Shown: positions 45,372 through 54,683 of the stretch, piece by piece
How the letters are laid out: every line of letters begins with the position of its first letter
How positions within the stretch are numbered: the first letter of the stretch is position 1
NCBI RefSeq assembly: GCF_003383095.1
Contig: NZ_PSYW01000003.1
Coordinates: 403,918 to 467,917, forward strand
DNA length: 64,000 nt
Direction: 5' to 3'
From: Haloferax sp. Atlit-12N
GTDB taxonomy: Archaea > Halobacteriota > Halobacteria > Halobacteriales > Haloferacaceae
Notes under the pieces: model-generated
What the model was told of the DNA's origin: nothing
The model's database searches: none
The model's input: only the letters and a program-made list of their open reading frames with translations
Translations under genes and position numbers: made by a program

Positions 45372-46907
45372 ATGCAGAGTGAAGTACGCGTTAGCAGTCA
45401 GGAGCCGATAGACCATATCTCGGAGAACATCTACGGTCACTTCGCCGAACACCTCGGACGGTGTATCTACGGCGGCCTCTGGGTCGGCGACGACGACAGG
45501 GTCGAGACCGAGGACGGAATCCGAATGGACACCGTCTCGCTGCTCCGCGGACTGAACATGCCGGTTCTCCGCTGGCCGGGAGGCTGTTTCGCCGACGATT
45601 ACCACTGGGAAGACGGTGTCGGCCCGCGAGAGGACCGTCCTCGCCGGCGGAACCTGTGGTGGACGCAGGGGCGAGACAACGTCCCCGAGGAGTCCAACGA
45701 GTTCGGGACGGACGAGTTCCTTCGACTCTGCCAACTCCTCGACACGGACCCGTACATCGCGGTCAACGTCGGGTCGTCGACGCCGCAGGAGGCGCTTGAC
45801 TGGATCGAGTACTGCAACTACGGCGGCGACACGGAACTCGCCGACAGGCGGCGAGAGAACGGACAGGAGGAGCCGTACGGAGTGAAGTACTGGGGCATCG
45901 GGAACGAGAACTGGGGCTGTGGCGGTCGGTTCGCGCCGGACGAGTACGCCGACGAGTACCGCCGGTTCGCGAACTACTTCAACGGCTTCGATAAGCTGAT
46001 GAACGAGGACTCCACCGAGTTCATCGCCTGCGGACACCTCACGGACGACTGGAACAAGGTATTCTTCGACAGCCTCAACGGCGGTATGGAGTTCGGCCCC
46101 GGTTCGTTCCTCGGCATGGGCTCGCCGTTCAACCTGATGGACCACTTCTCCGTCCACCGCTACTATCAGGCGGGCGGCGACACCGACTTCACCGACGAGC
46201 AGTACTACAAGATTTTCGCACGCGCACAGAAGGTCGGTGGCGACATCGACCGTGCGGCCGAGACGATTTCGGAGTACGTCCCGAAGGGCGAAATCGGCAT
46301 CATCGTCGACGAGTGGGGCGTGTGGCACCCAGAAGCGCGGAGCGACAACGGGCTGGAGCAGGAAAACACCGTCCGGGACGCGCTGACGACCGCCGGCGTG
46401 CTCGACCTCATCCACGCGCGGGCCGACGTCGTCTCGATGGCGAACATCGCACAGCTCGTCAACGTCCTGCAGTGTCTCGTCCAGACCGACGAAGAGGACG
46501 CGTGGCGGACGCCGACGTACCACGTCTTCGACCTGTACGAGAACCACGTCGGACAGACGGCGCTCGAAACGAGCGTCGACACGGAGCAACGCGAAATCGA
46601 CGGCGAGGACCACGACGTCCCGATGGTCTCGGCGTCGGCTTCCGAGGGCGACGGAGAGCTGTTCGTCACGGCCTCGAACCGCCGCCACGACGAGGCTGAA
46701 CTGCTCACCGTCGACGTCGGGTCGTCGGAGTACTCGGTGTCCTCGGCCACCGTTCTCTTCGAAGACAACGACATCCGAGAGTACTCGACGAAGGAGAATG
46801 CGGAGTCGTTCGCAGCCAGCGACCTGGCCGTCACCGACGAGGGCGACGGAACTATCACGTTCGAAGCGCCGCCGGCGTCCGTCGTCGGTCTGACGCTGAC
46901 GGAGTAA
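45372..46907 (+). CDS. GH51 alpha-L-arabinofuranosidase (intracellular)
   Basis: 511 residues (515 if ATG 45360 is used). No signal peptide, so cytoplasmic. GH51 hallmarks: ISENIYGHFAEHLGRCIYGG at the N-terminus, RWPGGCFADDYHWEDG, acid/base Glu about residue 179 in GIGNENWGCGG, and nucleophile Glu about 314 in VDEWGVWH. A C-terminal beta-sandwich follows. It cleaves terminal L-arabinofuranose from oligosaccharides imported by the nearby ABC transporter (48323-53566). It heads the arabinan cluster, followed 78 bp later by the exported GH93-like gene, with a T6 tract in between. Confidence 0.93.
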   Translation: MQSEVRVSSQEPIDHISENIYGHFAEHLGRCIYGGLWVGDDDRVETEDGIRMDTVSLLRGLNMPVLRWPGGCFADDYHWEDGVGPREDRPRRRNLWWTQGRDNVPEESNEFGTDEFLRLCQLLDTDPYIAVNVGSSTPQEALDWIEYCNYGGDTELADRRRENGQEEPYGVKYWGIGNENWGCGGRFAPDEYADEYRRFANYFNGFDKLMNEDSTEFIACGHLTDDWNKVFFDSLNGGMEFGPGSFLGMGSPFNLMDHFSVHRYYQAGGDTDFTDEQYYKIFARAQKVGGDIDRAAETISEYVPKGEIGIIVDEWGVWHPEARSDNGLEQENTVRDALTTAGVLDLIHARADVVSMANIAQLVNVLQCLVQTDEEDAWRTPTYHVFDLYENHVGQTALETSVDTEQREIDGEDHDVPMVSASASEGDGELFVTASNRRHDEAELLTVDVGSSEYSVSSATVLFEDNDIREYSTKENAESFAASDLAVTDEGDGTITFEAPPASVVGLTLTE

Positions 46908-46924
46908 CGGAGCCGCCGTCGTTC

Positions 46925-46930
46925 TTTTTT
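46925..46930 (+). terminator. Oligo-T terminator after GH51
   Basis: Six T follow C, 18 nt after the GH51 stop codon. A separate promoter for the next gene is therefore likely (ACAGTTATTATGG near 46949-46961). Confidence 0.45.
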
Positions 46931-46985
46931 GAGCTGACAGCGGGGATACAGTTATTATGGTTCCGTGTGAACACATAGCAGCGTC

Positions 46986-48320
46986 ATGAGCGAACGCGAT
47001 TCCATCCGCCAGCATAGCCGTCGGAAGTACCTCGCCGCGGTCGGCGCCGTCGGGGCCGCAGCAGTCGGGTCCACCGGCGTTATCGCGGGCCGTGGACGCG
47101 ACGACGAACCGACAGATGTCGAAGGAACGCTGTACTCGCCCCCGTCGGACGCGCCCGCACCCGGGTCGCTGTATCCCCGAGTCACACGACTGAAACACGG
47201 GTCGGGAAAGGGCGGCGAGAAGCAGCTGCTCGCGACGTTCGAGTACTACCCGTCGATGAGCGGCGGGTCGGAGCCGTACTTCCCCGTCTACCGAAGCACT
47301 GACGGGGGCGAGACCTGGTCGAAGTTCTCCGAGATTCACGACACGAGCGGGAAGGACTGGGGACTCCGATACCAGCCGACGCTGTTCGAACTCCCGCACG
47401 CGGTCGGTCCGTGGCCGGCCGGGACGGTCCTCGCCGCCGGAAACTCCATCCCGATTCTCGACGATCCCGAAGACGTCCCCGAGGGCGAGATCGGCGAACT
47501 CGGCGAGACGAGCATCGACCTCTACGCCAGTACCGACCGCGGGGAGTCCTGGGAGTTCGTGAGCACCGTCGTCACGGGCGGCAAGGCCGTCCCCTACGAC
47601 GGGAACAGCCCCGTCTGGGAGCCGGAACTGGGGCTGGACGACGACGGGAATCTCGTCTGTTACTTCGCCGACGAGCGGATGGGGAGCGACGACGACTACA
47701 ATCAGCTGGTCGCGTACAAAGCCTCCGAGGACGGCGGCCAGTCGTGGGGCGACGAGCAGTTCGTCGCGGCCATCCCTGACGAGACGACGCGCCCGGGGAT
47801 GCCCACCGTCACCCCGCTCCCCAACGGCACGTACATGATGAGCTACGAGGTCATCGGCCCGGACTACCTGTACGGCGAGGTCCACGTCAAGACCTCGCCC
47901 GACGGGCGTGATTGGGGCGACCCGACGGACGCGGGAACCCTCGTCTCGACGGCTGATGGCCGGCGGTTCATCAACGGCCCGTACGTGACGTGGACACCCG
48001 CCGGCGGCAAAGACGGAACGATACTCGTGTCCGGAAAACAGCTCGTCGACGGGAATCGCGACCTCGCCGAGGGCAATGGTGAGGTCGTGCTCGCGAACTC
48101 GAACCTCGACGGCAGCGGCGACTGGGAGGCGGTCGACGCCCCGCTGTCGTTCGAGACGGAGAGCGACCTCGGCGGCCGGGCGTTCGTCGGTTGGACGACA
48201 CCGCTGCTGCCCTCGCGCCACGGGGACGAGCTACTGCAGCTCACGTCGGTCGCGGACGGGCCGAATCTCTGTGAAATCAGTTACGGCGTCCAGTCGCTAA
48301 AACTCGACGACGGGACGTAA
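46986..48320 (+). CDS. Tat-exported BNR-repeat protein, probable GH93 exo-alpha-1,5-L-arabinanase
   Basis: 444 residues. A Tat signal (SRRKYLAAVGAVGAAAVG) is followed by a six-bladed sialidase-like propeller with Asp-box repeats: STDGGETW, STDRGESW, SEDGGQSW and SPDGRDW. The overall spacing, with WEPELGLDDDGNLVCYFADER and PTVTPLPNGTYMMSYE, resembles GH93 exo-arabinanases rather than true sialidases, which need an Arg triad that I cannot locate. GH93 releases arabinobiose from linear arabinan, fitting the GH51, GH43 and ABC context. Activity is inferred. It converges with the ABC operon (2-bp gap to the YesL-like gene). Confidence 0.8.
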   Translation: MSERDSIRQHSRRKYLAAVGAVGAAAVGSTGVIAGRGRDDEPTDVEGTLYSPPSDAPAPGSLYPRVTRLKHGSGKGGEKQLLATFEYYPSMSGGSEPYFPVYRSTDGGETWSKFSEIHDTSGKDWGLRYQPTLFELPHAVGPWPAGTVLAAGNSIPILDDPEDVPEGEIGELGETSIDLYASTDRGESWEFVSTVVTGGKAVPYDGNSPVWEPELGLDDDGNLVCYFADERMGSDDDYNQLVAYKASEDGGQSWGDEQFVAAIPDETTRPGMPTVTPLPNGTYMMSYEVIGPDYLYGEVHVKTSPDGRDWGDPTDAGTLVSTADGRRFINGPYVTWTPAGGKDGTILVSGKQLVDGNRDLAEGNGEVVLANSNLDGSGDWEAVDAPLSFETESDLGGRAFVGWTTPLLPSRHGDELLQLTSVADGPNLCEISYGVQSLKLDDGT

Positions 48321-48322
48321 CG

Positions 48323-49033
48323 TCACCGTCGAAACGTCGCGGAGAAATCGTTTCGTAGACTCTCACCGGAGACTGGGCGGTCGGTCGGAGCGGTCGAGTC
48401 CGCTGCGTCCGCCGTCTCCTCTTCTCGGTCGCGCGTCTGGGCGGCCAGTTCCGTGTGGAACGCGGCCACGAGCGCGGGAAACACCAGCGGGAGTGCGACC
48501 GTCAAGACCAAACACACGACGAACAGCGTCGCGGTCACGACACCGACCAGCACCGTCGCCACCGGCCGCTCGACGGACCACCGGTAGCCGTCGGTGACGG
48601 CGTCGAACGCGTCGTCGCCCTGTGCGAGCGCGACGAAGCCCAGCGCGAAGACGACCCACGCATGGTACGCGAGATAAAACCCGACCATCCCGAGGACGCC
48701 CGCGAACGCCGACCCGGAGGCCGTGAACCGGCCGAGGTAGAAGACGGCGAGGGCCGGGAACGCGACCAGAAGCCCGCTGAAGAGGAGCGCGTCGAGCCAG
48801 TGGTCCGAAAGCGTCTCCCTGACGGCGTCGCGGTCGGTGTGACCCTGTTCGCGGACGGAGGCGACGGCGCTGTAGACGCCCAACGTCGCCGGGCCGAGCG
48901 TGACCAGGGGAATCGATGCGAGCATCCAGGCGACGCTGATGACGACCATCTGAACGGGGTGATGGAACACCGTTCGGACCGCGGCGACGAGCGCGCGGTG
49001 GACGCCGACGGTGCCGTCCGCTGACTCGCTCAT
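48323..49033 (-). CDS. YesL-like (DUF624) membrane protein of the sugar ABC operon
   Basis: 236 residues with five to six predicted membrane segments (for example MVVISVAWMLASIPLVTLGPATLGVYSA and VATVLVGVVTATLFVVCLVL) and an acidic disordered C-terminus. The N-terminal TLGPATLGVYSAV pattern is typical of YesL/DUF624 proteins, found with pectin and oligosaccharide ABC transporters in Bacillus. The start overlaps the stop of the MalG-like permease by 4 bp, so it is the last gene of the ABC operon. Function of the family is unknown; an accessory role in transport is usually assumed. Confidence 0.78.
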   Translation of the reverse strand: MSESADGTVGVHRALVAAVRTVFHHPVQMVVISVAWMLASIPLVTLGPATLGVYSAVASVREQGHTDRDAVRETLSDHWLDALLFSGLLVAFPALAVFYLGRFTASGSAFAGVLGMVGFYLAYHAWVVFALGFVALAQGDDAFDAVTDGYRWSVERPVATVLVGVVTATLFVVCLVLTVALPLVFPALVAAFHTELAAQTRDREEETADAADSTAPTDRPVSGESLRNDFSATFRR

Positions 49034-49905
49034 CCCGTCGCGCCCTGCATCTGCACTGCTCGTACGATCTGTCCCTGGAAGATGAGGTAGATGATGAACA
49101 GCGGCAAGGACCCCAGAATCGCGACGGCCATGTGGAGTCCGGGCGTGTCGATGTTCCCCTGATAGAGGTTCACCAGTCCGATGGGCAGCGTGTACGCCGT
49201 CTCGTTCGACAGCACGAGAAGCGGCCAGAGGAACGCGTTCCAGTTGTAGACGAACATGAACAGCGCCAGCGCCGAGAGGATCGGCTTCGCGAGCGGGAGG
49301 ATGATTCGGGTGTACACCTGGAAGGTGGTGAACCCGTCGAGCCTCGCCGCCTCCTCGTATTCGACCGGGATGTCCTTGAAGAACTGATAGAGGAGGAACA
49401 CGCCGAGCGGACTGGCCACGGCCGGCAGTATCACACCCCAGTAGGAGTTGATGAGGCCGAGGTCCGAGACGATCTGGTACAGCGGAACGATGTTCATGTA
49501 GTACGGGACCATGAAGCTCGCGAGGATAACCCCCATGACCAGACCCTGTCCGGGCCAGTCAAGTCGCGTAAGCGAGAACGCGACCATCGAGTCGATGACG
49601 ACGATGAGCAGCGTCGCGCCGGCGGCGATGATGAAGGTGTTGATGGTCCACTCCACGACGAGCGTGTTGTTCAGGAGGTACTGGTAGTGTTCGAGCGTTA
49701 TCGGCTCGCCCGCGAGCGGCGGTATCCAGTAGGGTCGCGGGTCGCGCAACAGCTCGGTCGGCTGGAAGGACCGAGAGAGCGTGTACAGGTACGGGACCGC
49801 CATGAGAACGGCGAGGCCGTAGAGGAACGCGTGGAGCAACACGTTCCGCACCGTGTCGCCGTTGAGCCGCGCGCGTATCGAGTCCTGTGATGTCGTTTCA
49901 GTCAT
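49030..49905 (-). CDS. Sugar ABC transporter permease (MalG/AraQ type)
   Basis: About 291 residues from ATG 49905. Six membrane segments and the cytoplasmic EAA loop YEEAARLDGFTTFQVYTRIILPLAKP that contacts the ATPase. Belongs to the CUT1 family, which moves di- and oligosaccharides or glycerol phosphate. The start overlaps the upstream permease gene by 8 bp. With 49898-50830 it forms the heterodimeric channel for the binding protein at 50837-52216, powered by the ATPase at 52424. An earlier GTG (49914) is a weaker start. Confidence 0.92.
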   Translation of the reverse strand: MTETTSQDSIRARLNGDTVRNVLLHAFLYGLAVLMAVPYLYTLSRSFQPTELLRDPRPYWIPPLAGEPITLEHYQYLLNNTLVVEWTINTFIIAAGATLLIVVIDSMVAFSLTRLDWPGQGLVMGVILASFMVPYYMNIVPLYQIVSDLGLINSYWGVILPAVASPLGVFLLYQFFKDIPVEYEEAARLDGFTTFQVYTRIILPLAKPILSALALFMFVYNWNAFLWPLLVLSNETAYTLPIGLVNLYQGNIDTPGLHMAVAILGSLPLFIIYLIFQGQIVRAVQMQGATG

Positions 49906-50830
49906 TTGAATCACCGATTACTTTGAAGTTCACGATTGCGATGATGATGAGGATTGCGACCAGCACGTACCCCATCGCCGCGCCGTAGCCGAACTGCTGT
50001 TGGGAGAAGGCGCTCCGGTAGAGATAGTAGACGAGCGTGTCCGAGGTGTCCTTCGGGCCGCCCTGCGTCATCACGTACGGCTGTGCGAACACCTGGAACT
50101 GGAGGATGAACTGCACCATCACCACGAACACGACCGAGTTTCGCATCTGGGGCAGCGTGATATCCTTGAAGGCTCGCCAGCCGGTCGCACCGTCGAGGCG
50201 TGCGGCCTCGTAGAGCCGTTCAGGGATGCTCTGTCGGGCCGCCAGGAAGATGACGAAGTTGAACCCGACCAGCCACCAGACGGTCATGAACGCGAGCGCC
50301 GCCATGACGAGGTCCGGCGACGTGAGCCATCCCGGCGGGTTGTCGATGAAGAACCCAAGGTAGTAATTTATGAGGCCGTAGCTCTGGGAGTACACCTGTC
50401 CCCAGACCAACGTCACGACCGCGACGGTGAGGACGTACGGACTGAAGTAGATGGCCCGAAGGGTACGTTTCCCGGCCACGTCTCGGTTCACGCCGAGCGC
50501 CATTATCAACCCGAGGATGACCAGCGCTGGAACCGAGATAGCGACGAAGAGGAGCGTGCCCTCCATGGCGTTGTAAAACACCGGGTCCTGGAACAGTTCC
50601 ACGTAGTTCTGGAGGCCGACCCACTCCGTCTCGGTGAGGTCGAACTTGTTCGGGTACGTGTGGAGGCTCATGTAGAGCCCCTTCAGGGCCGGCCAGATGA
50701 GGAACACCGTGAACACGGCGAGGTACGGAATCGACCACAGGACGCCCTCGATGGTCTCCTTGCGGAGACCCATAACTGTCTTGCTGTTCGTCGCGTTCTC
50801 ACCTCCCATAATGCGTTCTGTTATCCCCAT
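49898..50830 (-). CDS. Sugar ABC transporter permease (MalF/AraP type)
   Basis: 310 residues with six to seven membrane segments, starting after a short cytoplasmic N-terminus. The EAA motif is YEAARLDGATGWRAFKDITLPQMR. A periplasmic-type loop holds the family WVGLQNYVELFQDP segment. CUT1 permease, partner of the MalG-type protein downstream. The gene starts 6 bp after the binding-protein stop codon, so the gene order binding protein, MalF, MalG, YesL is a compact operon. Confidence 0.92.
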   Translation of the reverse strand: MGITERIMGGENATNSKTVMGLRKETIEGVLWSIPYLAVFTVFLIWPALKGLYMSLHTYPNKFDLTETEWVGLQNYVELFQDPVFYNAMEGTLLFVAISVPALVILGLIMALGVNRDVAGKRTLRAIYFSPYVLTVAVVTLVWGQVYSQSYGLINYYLGFFIDNPPGWLTSPDLVMAALAFMTVWWLVGFNFVIFLAARQSIPERLYEAARLDGATGWRAFKDITLPQMRNSVVFVVMVQFILQFQVFAQPYVMTQGGPKDTSDTLVYYLYRSAFSQQQFGYGAAMGYVLVAILIIIAIVNFKVIGDSND

Positions 50831-50836
50831 CTTCGA

Positions 50837-52216
50837 TTACTCCGAGATGCCGTTAGAGACCGTCTGGATTCCGGAATCGATAGCTTCCTGCGGCTCAGAG
50901 TTCTGCGCCCAGATGTCGACGAGCCACGTGTACCAGTTCTGCGCGTTCGGGTCACCGTTCGGGACCTTCGGGTGGTAGAAGTAGTCACCGTCTTCGGCCA
51001 TCTCGACGTACTTGTTGAGCGTCTTGTCGTAGTACGGACTGTTCTGGAAGGCGTCGGACTCGTAGATGCTGTTCGCGGCGGGCAGGTGACCGGCTTCGGC
51101 ACCCCACGAGGGGTTCTGCGTGGTCATCCAGTGGGCGACCTCGGCGGCAATCTCAGACTTGGCGTCGCTTCGGCCCTGCTTCTTCGGGAGGACGATAGAG
51201 TGGCCGTCGGCCCAGACCTTGTCCTGTTGTTTGTTCGGACCGACCGTCGGTTCGAAGAAGCCCCAGTTGAGCCCGTCGACGTTCGCTAAGGCTGCCACGT
51301 ACCACGTTCCGTTCATCGCCATCGCACACGAGCCGTTCTGGAAGGCGTTGTTCCCCCAGTTGGCCTCGCTCGTGGGCTTCGACCACCCCATATCGCCGGT
51401 CATGTCGGAGAACAGTTGGGCGACGTTCTGGCCGGCCTCGTTGTCGAACGTCGGGTTCCACTCCTCGTCGTACAGGCTCCCGCCCTGCTGTTTGACCCAG
51501 CTACTCCACACGCGGTACGAACCGAAGCCGTCGTTGTACGGCGACTGCGTGAACGCGTGGGCGTCGGTGTTCTGGACGACTGCGTCACCCGCTTGACGGA
51601 ATTCCTCCCAGTTCGTCGGCGGGCTCTCGGGGTCCAAGCCAGCCTGCTCGAACAGGTCCTTGTTGTAGTACACTCCGATGGGATGCATGTCCATCGGCAG
51701 CGCGTTCACGTTGTCGTTGACGGTGACGAGGTCCCAGTGGCTTGCAGTGTAATCGCTCTTAATCGACGCCGTGTCGGCGTAGGAACCGATGGCGTCGATA
51801 CCGCCGTCCCACGCTCGCAGGTACGCGGCGTGCATGATCGCCATATCGGGCGCTTCGCCGCCGGAGAGGGCGGTGAACAGCTTGTTGTAGTACTCGTTCC
51901 ACGGCGTTCGTTGTCGGTTGATGGTCACCTCCGCGTCCGTGTCGAGCGGCTGTTCCTCGTTGAACTTGTTGACGATGCTCTCCATAATCGGCCCTTCGCC
52001 ACCGCTGAACAGCTCCCAGAAGGTGATTTCGTAGGACTCGCTCCGCGTGTCACCGGAACTGCCGCCATCGGTGTTGGTGCTGTCGCCGCCACCACCGTCG
52101 TTGTTGCCGCTGTTATCGCCGTTACCGGCACAGCCTGCGAGGGCGACGGTCCCCGCGACTCCGGCTGATTTGATGAACTTCCGACGGGTCCTGCTAGTGA
52201 TAGCTTCTCGAACCAT
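50837..52216 (-). CDS. Sugar ABC transporter substrate-binding lipoprotein 1
   Basis: About 459 residues from ATG 52216. The signal combines a Tat motif (RTRRKFIKSAG) with a lipobox (ALAGC), so it is lipid-anchored outside the membrane. A Gly/Asp/Asn-rich linker follows, then a family-1 binding protein fold (ITFWELFSGGEGPIMESIVNKFNEE at the start of lobe 1). The ligand is probably an arabino-oligosaccharide or pentose, judged only from the GH51, GH93 and dehydratase neighbours. The TATA box at 52241-52250 is 29 nt upstream of this start and supports it over ATG 52231. Confidence 0.9.
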   Translation of the reverse strand: MVREAITSRTRRKFIKSAGVAGTVALAGCAGNGDNSGNNDGGGGDSTNTDGGSSGDTRSESYEITFWELFSGGEGPIMESIVNKFNEEQPLDTDAEVTINRQRTPWNEYYNKLFTALSGGEAPDMAIMHAAYLRAWDGGIDAIGSYADTASIKSDYTASHWDLVTVNDNVNALPMDMHPIGVYYNKDLFEQAGLDPESPPTNWEEFRQAGDAVVQNTDAHAFTQSPYNDGFGSYRVWSSWVKQQGGSLYDEEWNPTFDNEAGQNVAQLFSDMTGDMGWSKPTSEANWGNNAFQNGSCAMAMNGTWYVAALANVDGLNWGFFEPTVGPNKQQDKVWADGHSIVLPKKQGRSDAKSEIAAEVAHWMTTQNPSWGAEAGHLPAANSIYESDAFQNSPYYDKTLNKYVEMAEDGDYFYHPKVPNGDPNAQNWYTWLVDIWAQNSEPQEAIDSGIQTVSNGISE

Positions 52217-52240
52217 GTGCCGTATGTACATGCAGGGGTA

Positions 52241-52250
52241 TTGATTAAAC
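52241..52250 (-). promoter_or_regulatory. TATA box of the ABC transporter 1 operon
   Basis: GTTTAATCAA on the minus strand, centred 29 nt before ATG 52216. Confidence 0.55.
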
Positions 52251-52390
52251 TATTTTCCATGACTAATTCTGCCGGTAGATGAAGCCCGACACACCACCCG
52301 TTCGTCTGTCGGGCGTGGCGGCGCGGAGAGTTGACGTTCAGAATGCGCTCGCGTGCCCGAATGAGGTCGCCTTGACCGGAAGTAACCACA

Positions 52391-52401
52391 ACTATTATTA
52401 G
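52391..52401 (+). promoter_or_regulatory. TATA box for the ABC ATPase 1 gene
   Basis: ACTATTATTAG is centred 28 nt upstream of ATG 52424. The ATPase is transcribed divergently from the rest of the transporter. Confidence 0.5.
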
Positions 52402-52423
52402 TTCTCTTGGCAACCCACGCACT

Positions 52424-53566
52424 ATGGGTACTGTTAGCATCGAAAACGTGCGGAAAGTCTACGGCGGCGACTCGGATATTGTCGCTGTCGACGACATCAG
52501 CTTCGAGATAGAAGACGGGGAGTTTCTGACTATCGTCGGTCCCTCGGGTTCGGGCAAGTCGACGTTGCTCCGTATGATTGCGGGTCTGGAAGATATCACA
52601 GAGGGGACGATACGCATCGGGGACCGAGTCGTCAACGGCGTACAGCCACAGGACCGGGACGTCGCAATGGTGTTTCAGAACTACGCGCTGTACCCGCACA
52701 TGACCGCGCGAAAGAACATGAGCTACGGGTTGCAGTTGACGACCGACCTCCCCGATGACGAGATAAACCGGCGGGTGATGGAGGCGGCGGAGATGATGGG
52801 CGTCACGGACCAACTTGACAAGCATCCCGGGAACCTCTCTGGCGGCCAGCAACAGCGTATCGCCACGGGCCGCGCCATCGTGCGCGAGCCGTCCGTCTTC
52901 CTGTTCGACGAGCCGCTCTCGAACCTGGACGCGAAGCTCAGACTGCACATGCGGACGGAACTCCAGCAGTTGCAGGACACGCTCGGGACGACGACGGTGT
53001 ACGTCACTCACGACCAGGAGGAGGCGATGACGATGTCTGACCGCATCGCTGTCGTCGACGGCGGCGAACTCCAGCAGATCGGGACGCCCGAGGAGATATA
53101 CAACGAACCTCGAAACCTGTTCGTGGGCGACTTCGTCGGGAACCCGCCGATGAACCAGTTCGAAGTGCGGCTGTCGGGCACGTCGTTGGTCGCCGACGGC
53201 TTCAGTTACGACCTCTCCGAGAGGGTCCTCGAACACATCAAACAGTACGCCGACGGGGTAGACGAGTTCGTGCTCGGTATCCGCCCCGAGAACATCACCC
53301 TCACAGACAGCGACGAGCCCAACGCGGTTCGAGCGTTCCTCGACGTCCGCGAGCCGGTGGGGTCGGACAACTACCTCCACTTCGACATCGAGGGCGAGGA
53401 GTGTTGGGTCCGCGTGCCCGGAGACGTCAAACCCGACACGAACCAGGAGCTATCGCTCGCCTTCGACGAGGAGCGGCTGCATCTCTTTCGGCAATCGGAC
53501 GGCATCAACATTCTCGCTCAAGACGAACCGTCGTTAGAGGCGGCGGCTGAACAACAGGCCGGATAG
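52424..53566 (+). CDS. Sugar ABC transporter ATP-binding protein 1 (MalK/UgpC/MsmX family)
   Basis: 380 residues. Walker A GPSGSGKST, Q-loop VFQNYALYPHM, signature LSGGQQQR, Walker B VFLFDEPLSNLD and switch His in THDQEEAMT are all present. The C-terminal 140 residues are a TOBE/MalK regulatory domain (IRPENITL). It energises the permeases at 49030-50830, being divergent from that operon across a 207-bp promoter region. It is paralogous to the ATPase at 61671-62858. MsmX-like proteins can serve several transporters, so cross-talk with system 2 is possible. Confidence 0.94.
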   Translation: MGTVSIENVRKVYGGDSDIVAVDDISFEIEDGEFLTIVGPSGSGKSTLLRMIAGLEDITEGTIRIGDRVVNGVQPQDRDVAMVFQNYALYPHMTARKNMSYGLQLTTDLPDDEINRRVMEAAEMMGVTDQLDKHPGNLSGGQQQRIATGRAIVREPSVFLFDEPLSNLDAKLRLHMRTELQQLQDTLGTTTVYVTHDQEEAMTMSDRIAVVDGGELQQIGTPEEIYNEPRNLFVGDFVGNPPMNQFEVRLSGTSLVADGFSYDLSERVLEHIKQYADGVDEFVLGIRPENITLTDSDEPNAVRAFLDVREPVGSDNYLHFDIEGEECWVRVPGDVKPDTNQELSLAFDEERLHLFRQSDGINILAQDEPSLEAAAEQQAG

Positions 53567-53805
53567 CGGTCCTGTACAATTCGACGAGTCAACTCGCCGG
53601 AGAGCTACGGCCGACACCCGATGATAGTGTTTTCGCGGAGCGAGACGCGAGCGACGCGTCGGTGAGCTTCGTCGGCGAAGGCCGGAGTCGGAACTACGGT
53701 TCGACTCCGACGAGGAGCGACGACGCCATCGGTATCTCTATCGGTCTCCGTCGGTCCACCTTGTCGGTAGACTGAACTCGTTTGTGATGTCGGTGGGTGT
53801 AGAGG

Positions 53806-54675
53806 TCATACGGTGGTGACGCCGTTCGAGAGGGTGCCGATTCCCTCGACGGTGATGTCGACGCGGTCGCCTTCTTGGAGGTCGAACGGCTGTTCGGGGA
53901 CGAGCGAAGTGCCCGTGAGGATGACCGCAAGTTCGGGAACCGTGTTGTGGCGCGTGAAGTACGACACGAGCTCCTCACAGCTACGGACCATCTCGCTGGT
54001 GTTTGTGGCGTCGTCGTAGACGACCTCGCCGTCGCGTTCGATGGTCATGCTCATCTCTAACTCGTGGGGGTCGTCGATGTCTTCCGGCGTGACCACGCAC
54101 GGGCCGAGCGAGCAACAACGGTCGTACACTTTCGCCTGTGGCAGATACAGCGGGTTTTCGCCCTCTATCGACCGACTGCTCACGTCGTTGCCGACCGTGT
54201 AGCCGACGATTTCGCCGCGACGAAGCACGATTCCGAGTTCCGGTTCGGGCACGTCCCACTCGGAATCGTCTCTGACGCCAATAGCGTCGCCGGGTTCGAC
54301 CGTTCGAGAGGGCGTGGCCTTGAAGAAGATTTCCGGCCGGTCAGCGTCGTACACGTCGTAGTACATGTCCGGCATGGAACTCTCTTCCTCGCGCGCCTGC
54401 TCGCTGATTTGGTAGGTGACGCCCGCCGCCCAGACTTCTTCAGCGTCGACCGGGACGGTCGCGTGCTCGTCGACGAACGCCTCGTCGACTACCTCGGCGG
54501 CTTCTGTGAGTTCGGCGGCGAGTCTGTCGATTGGTATTCGGGCGATACCGGCCACACGAGCCAAGTCCCCAAAGGTCCGGAGATCCTCGTCGGCGCTCGT
54601 GAGGTCGTACGTCGTGGAGTCGCGGCTCACCGAGAGTCGGCGCTCTCCCGACACCGCTAGCTGGTGGTAATGCAT
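53806..54675 (-). CDS. FAH-fold enzyme, probable 2-keto-3-deoxy-pentonate dehydratase
   Basis: 289 residues of the fumarylacetoacetate hydrolase superfamily. The catalytic domain starts at VWAAGVTYQIS. It has metal-ligand acids in EPELGIVLRRGEIVGYTVGNDVSSR and a PLYLPQAKVYDRCCSLGPCVV block, then a late GTSLVPEQPFDLQEGD segment. In Haloferax volcanii and Sulfolobus, proteins of this type are the 2-keto-3-deoxy-D-xylonate/L-arabinonate dehydratases, which form 2-oxoglutarate semialdehyde. The long N-terminal domain (about 1-80) and the pentose context fit that function better than acylpyruvate hydrolysis. An operator-like inverted repeat and a TATA box lie just upstream. Substrate stereochemistry is not settled. 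Confidence 0.82.
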   Translation of the reverse strand: MHYHQLAVSGERRLSVSRDSTTYDLTSADEDLRTFGDLARVAGIARIPIDRLAAELTEAAEVVDEAFVDEHATVPVDAEEVWAAGVTYQISEQAREEESSMPDMYYDVYDADRPEIFFKATPSRTVEPGDAIGVRDDSEWDVPEPELGIVLRRGEIVGYTVGNDVSSRSIEGENPLYLPQAKVYDRCCSLGPCVVTPEDIDDPHELEMSMTIERDGEVVYDDATNTSEMVRSCEELVSYFTRHNTVPELAVILTGTSLVPEQPFDLQEGDRVDITVEGIGTLSNGVTTV

Positions 54676-54683
54676 TCGAATCC

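Noticed and set aside
46986..48320. Asp-box propeller read as a true sialidase
   Set aside because: Asp boxes are generic to six-bladed propellers; no sialidase Arg triad could be placed, and the arabinan context favours GH93.
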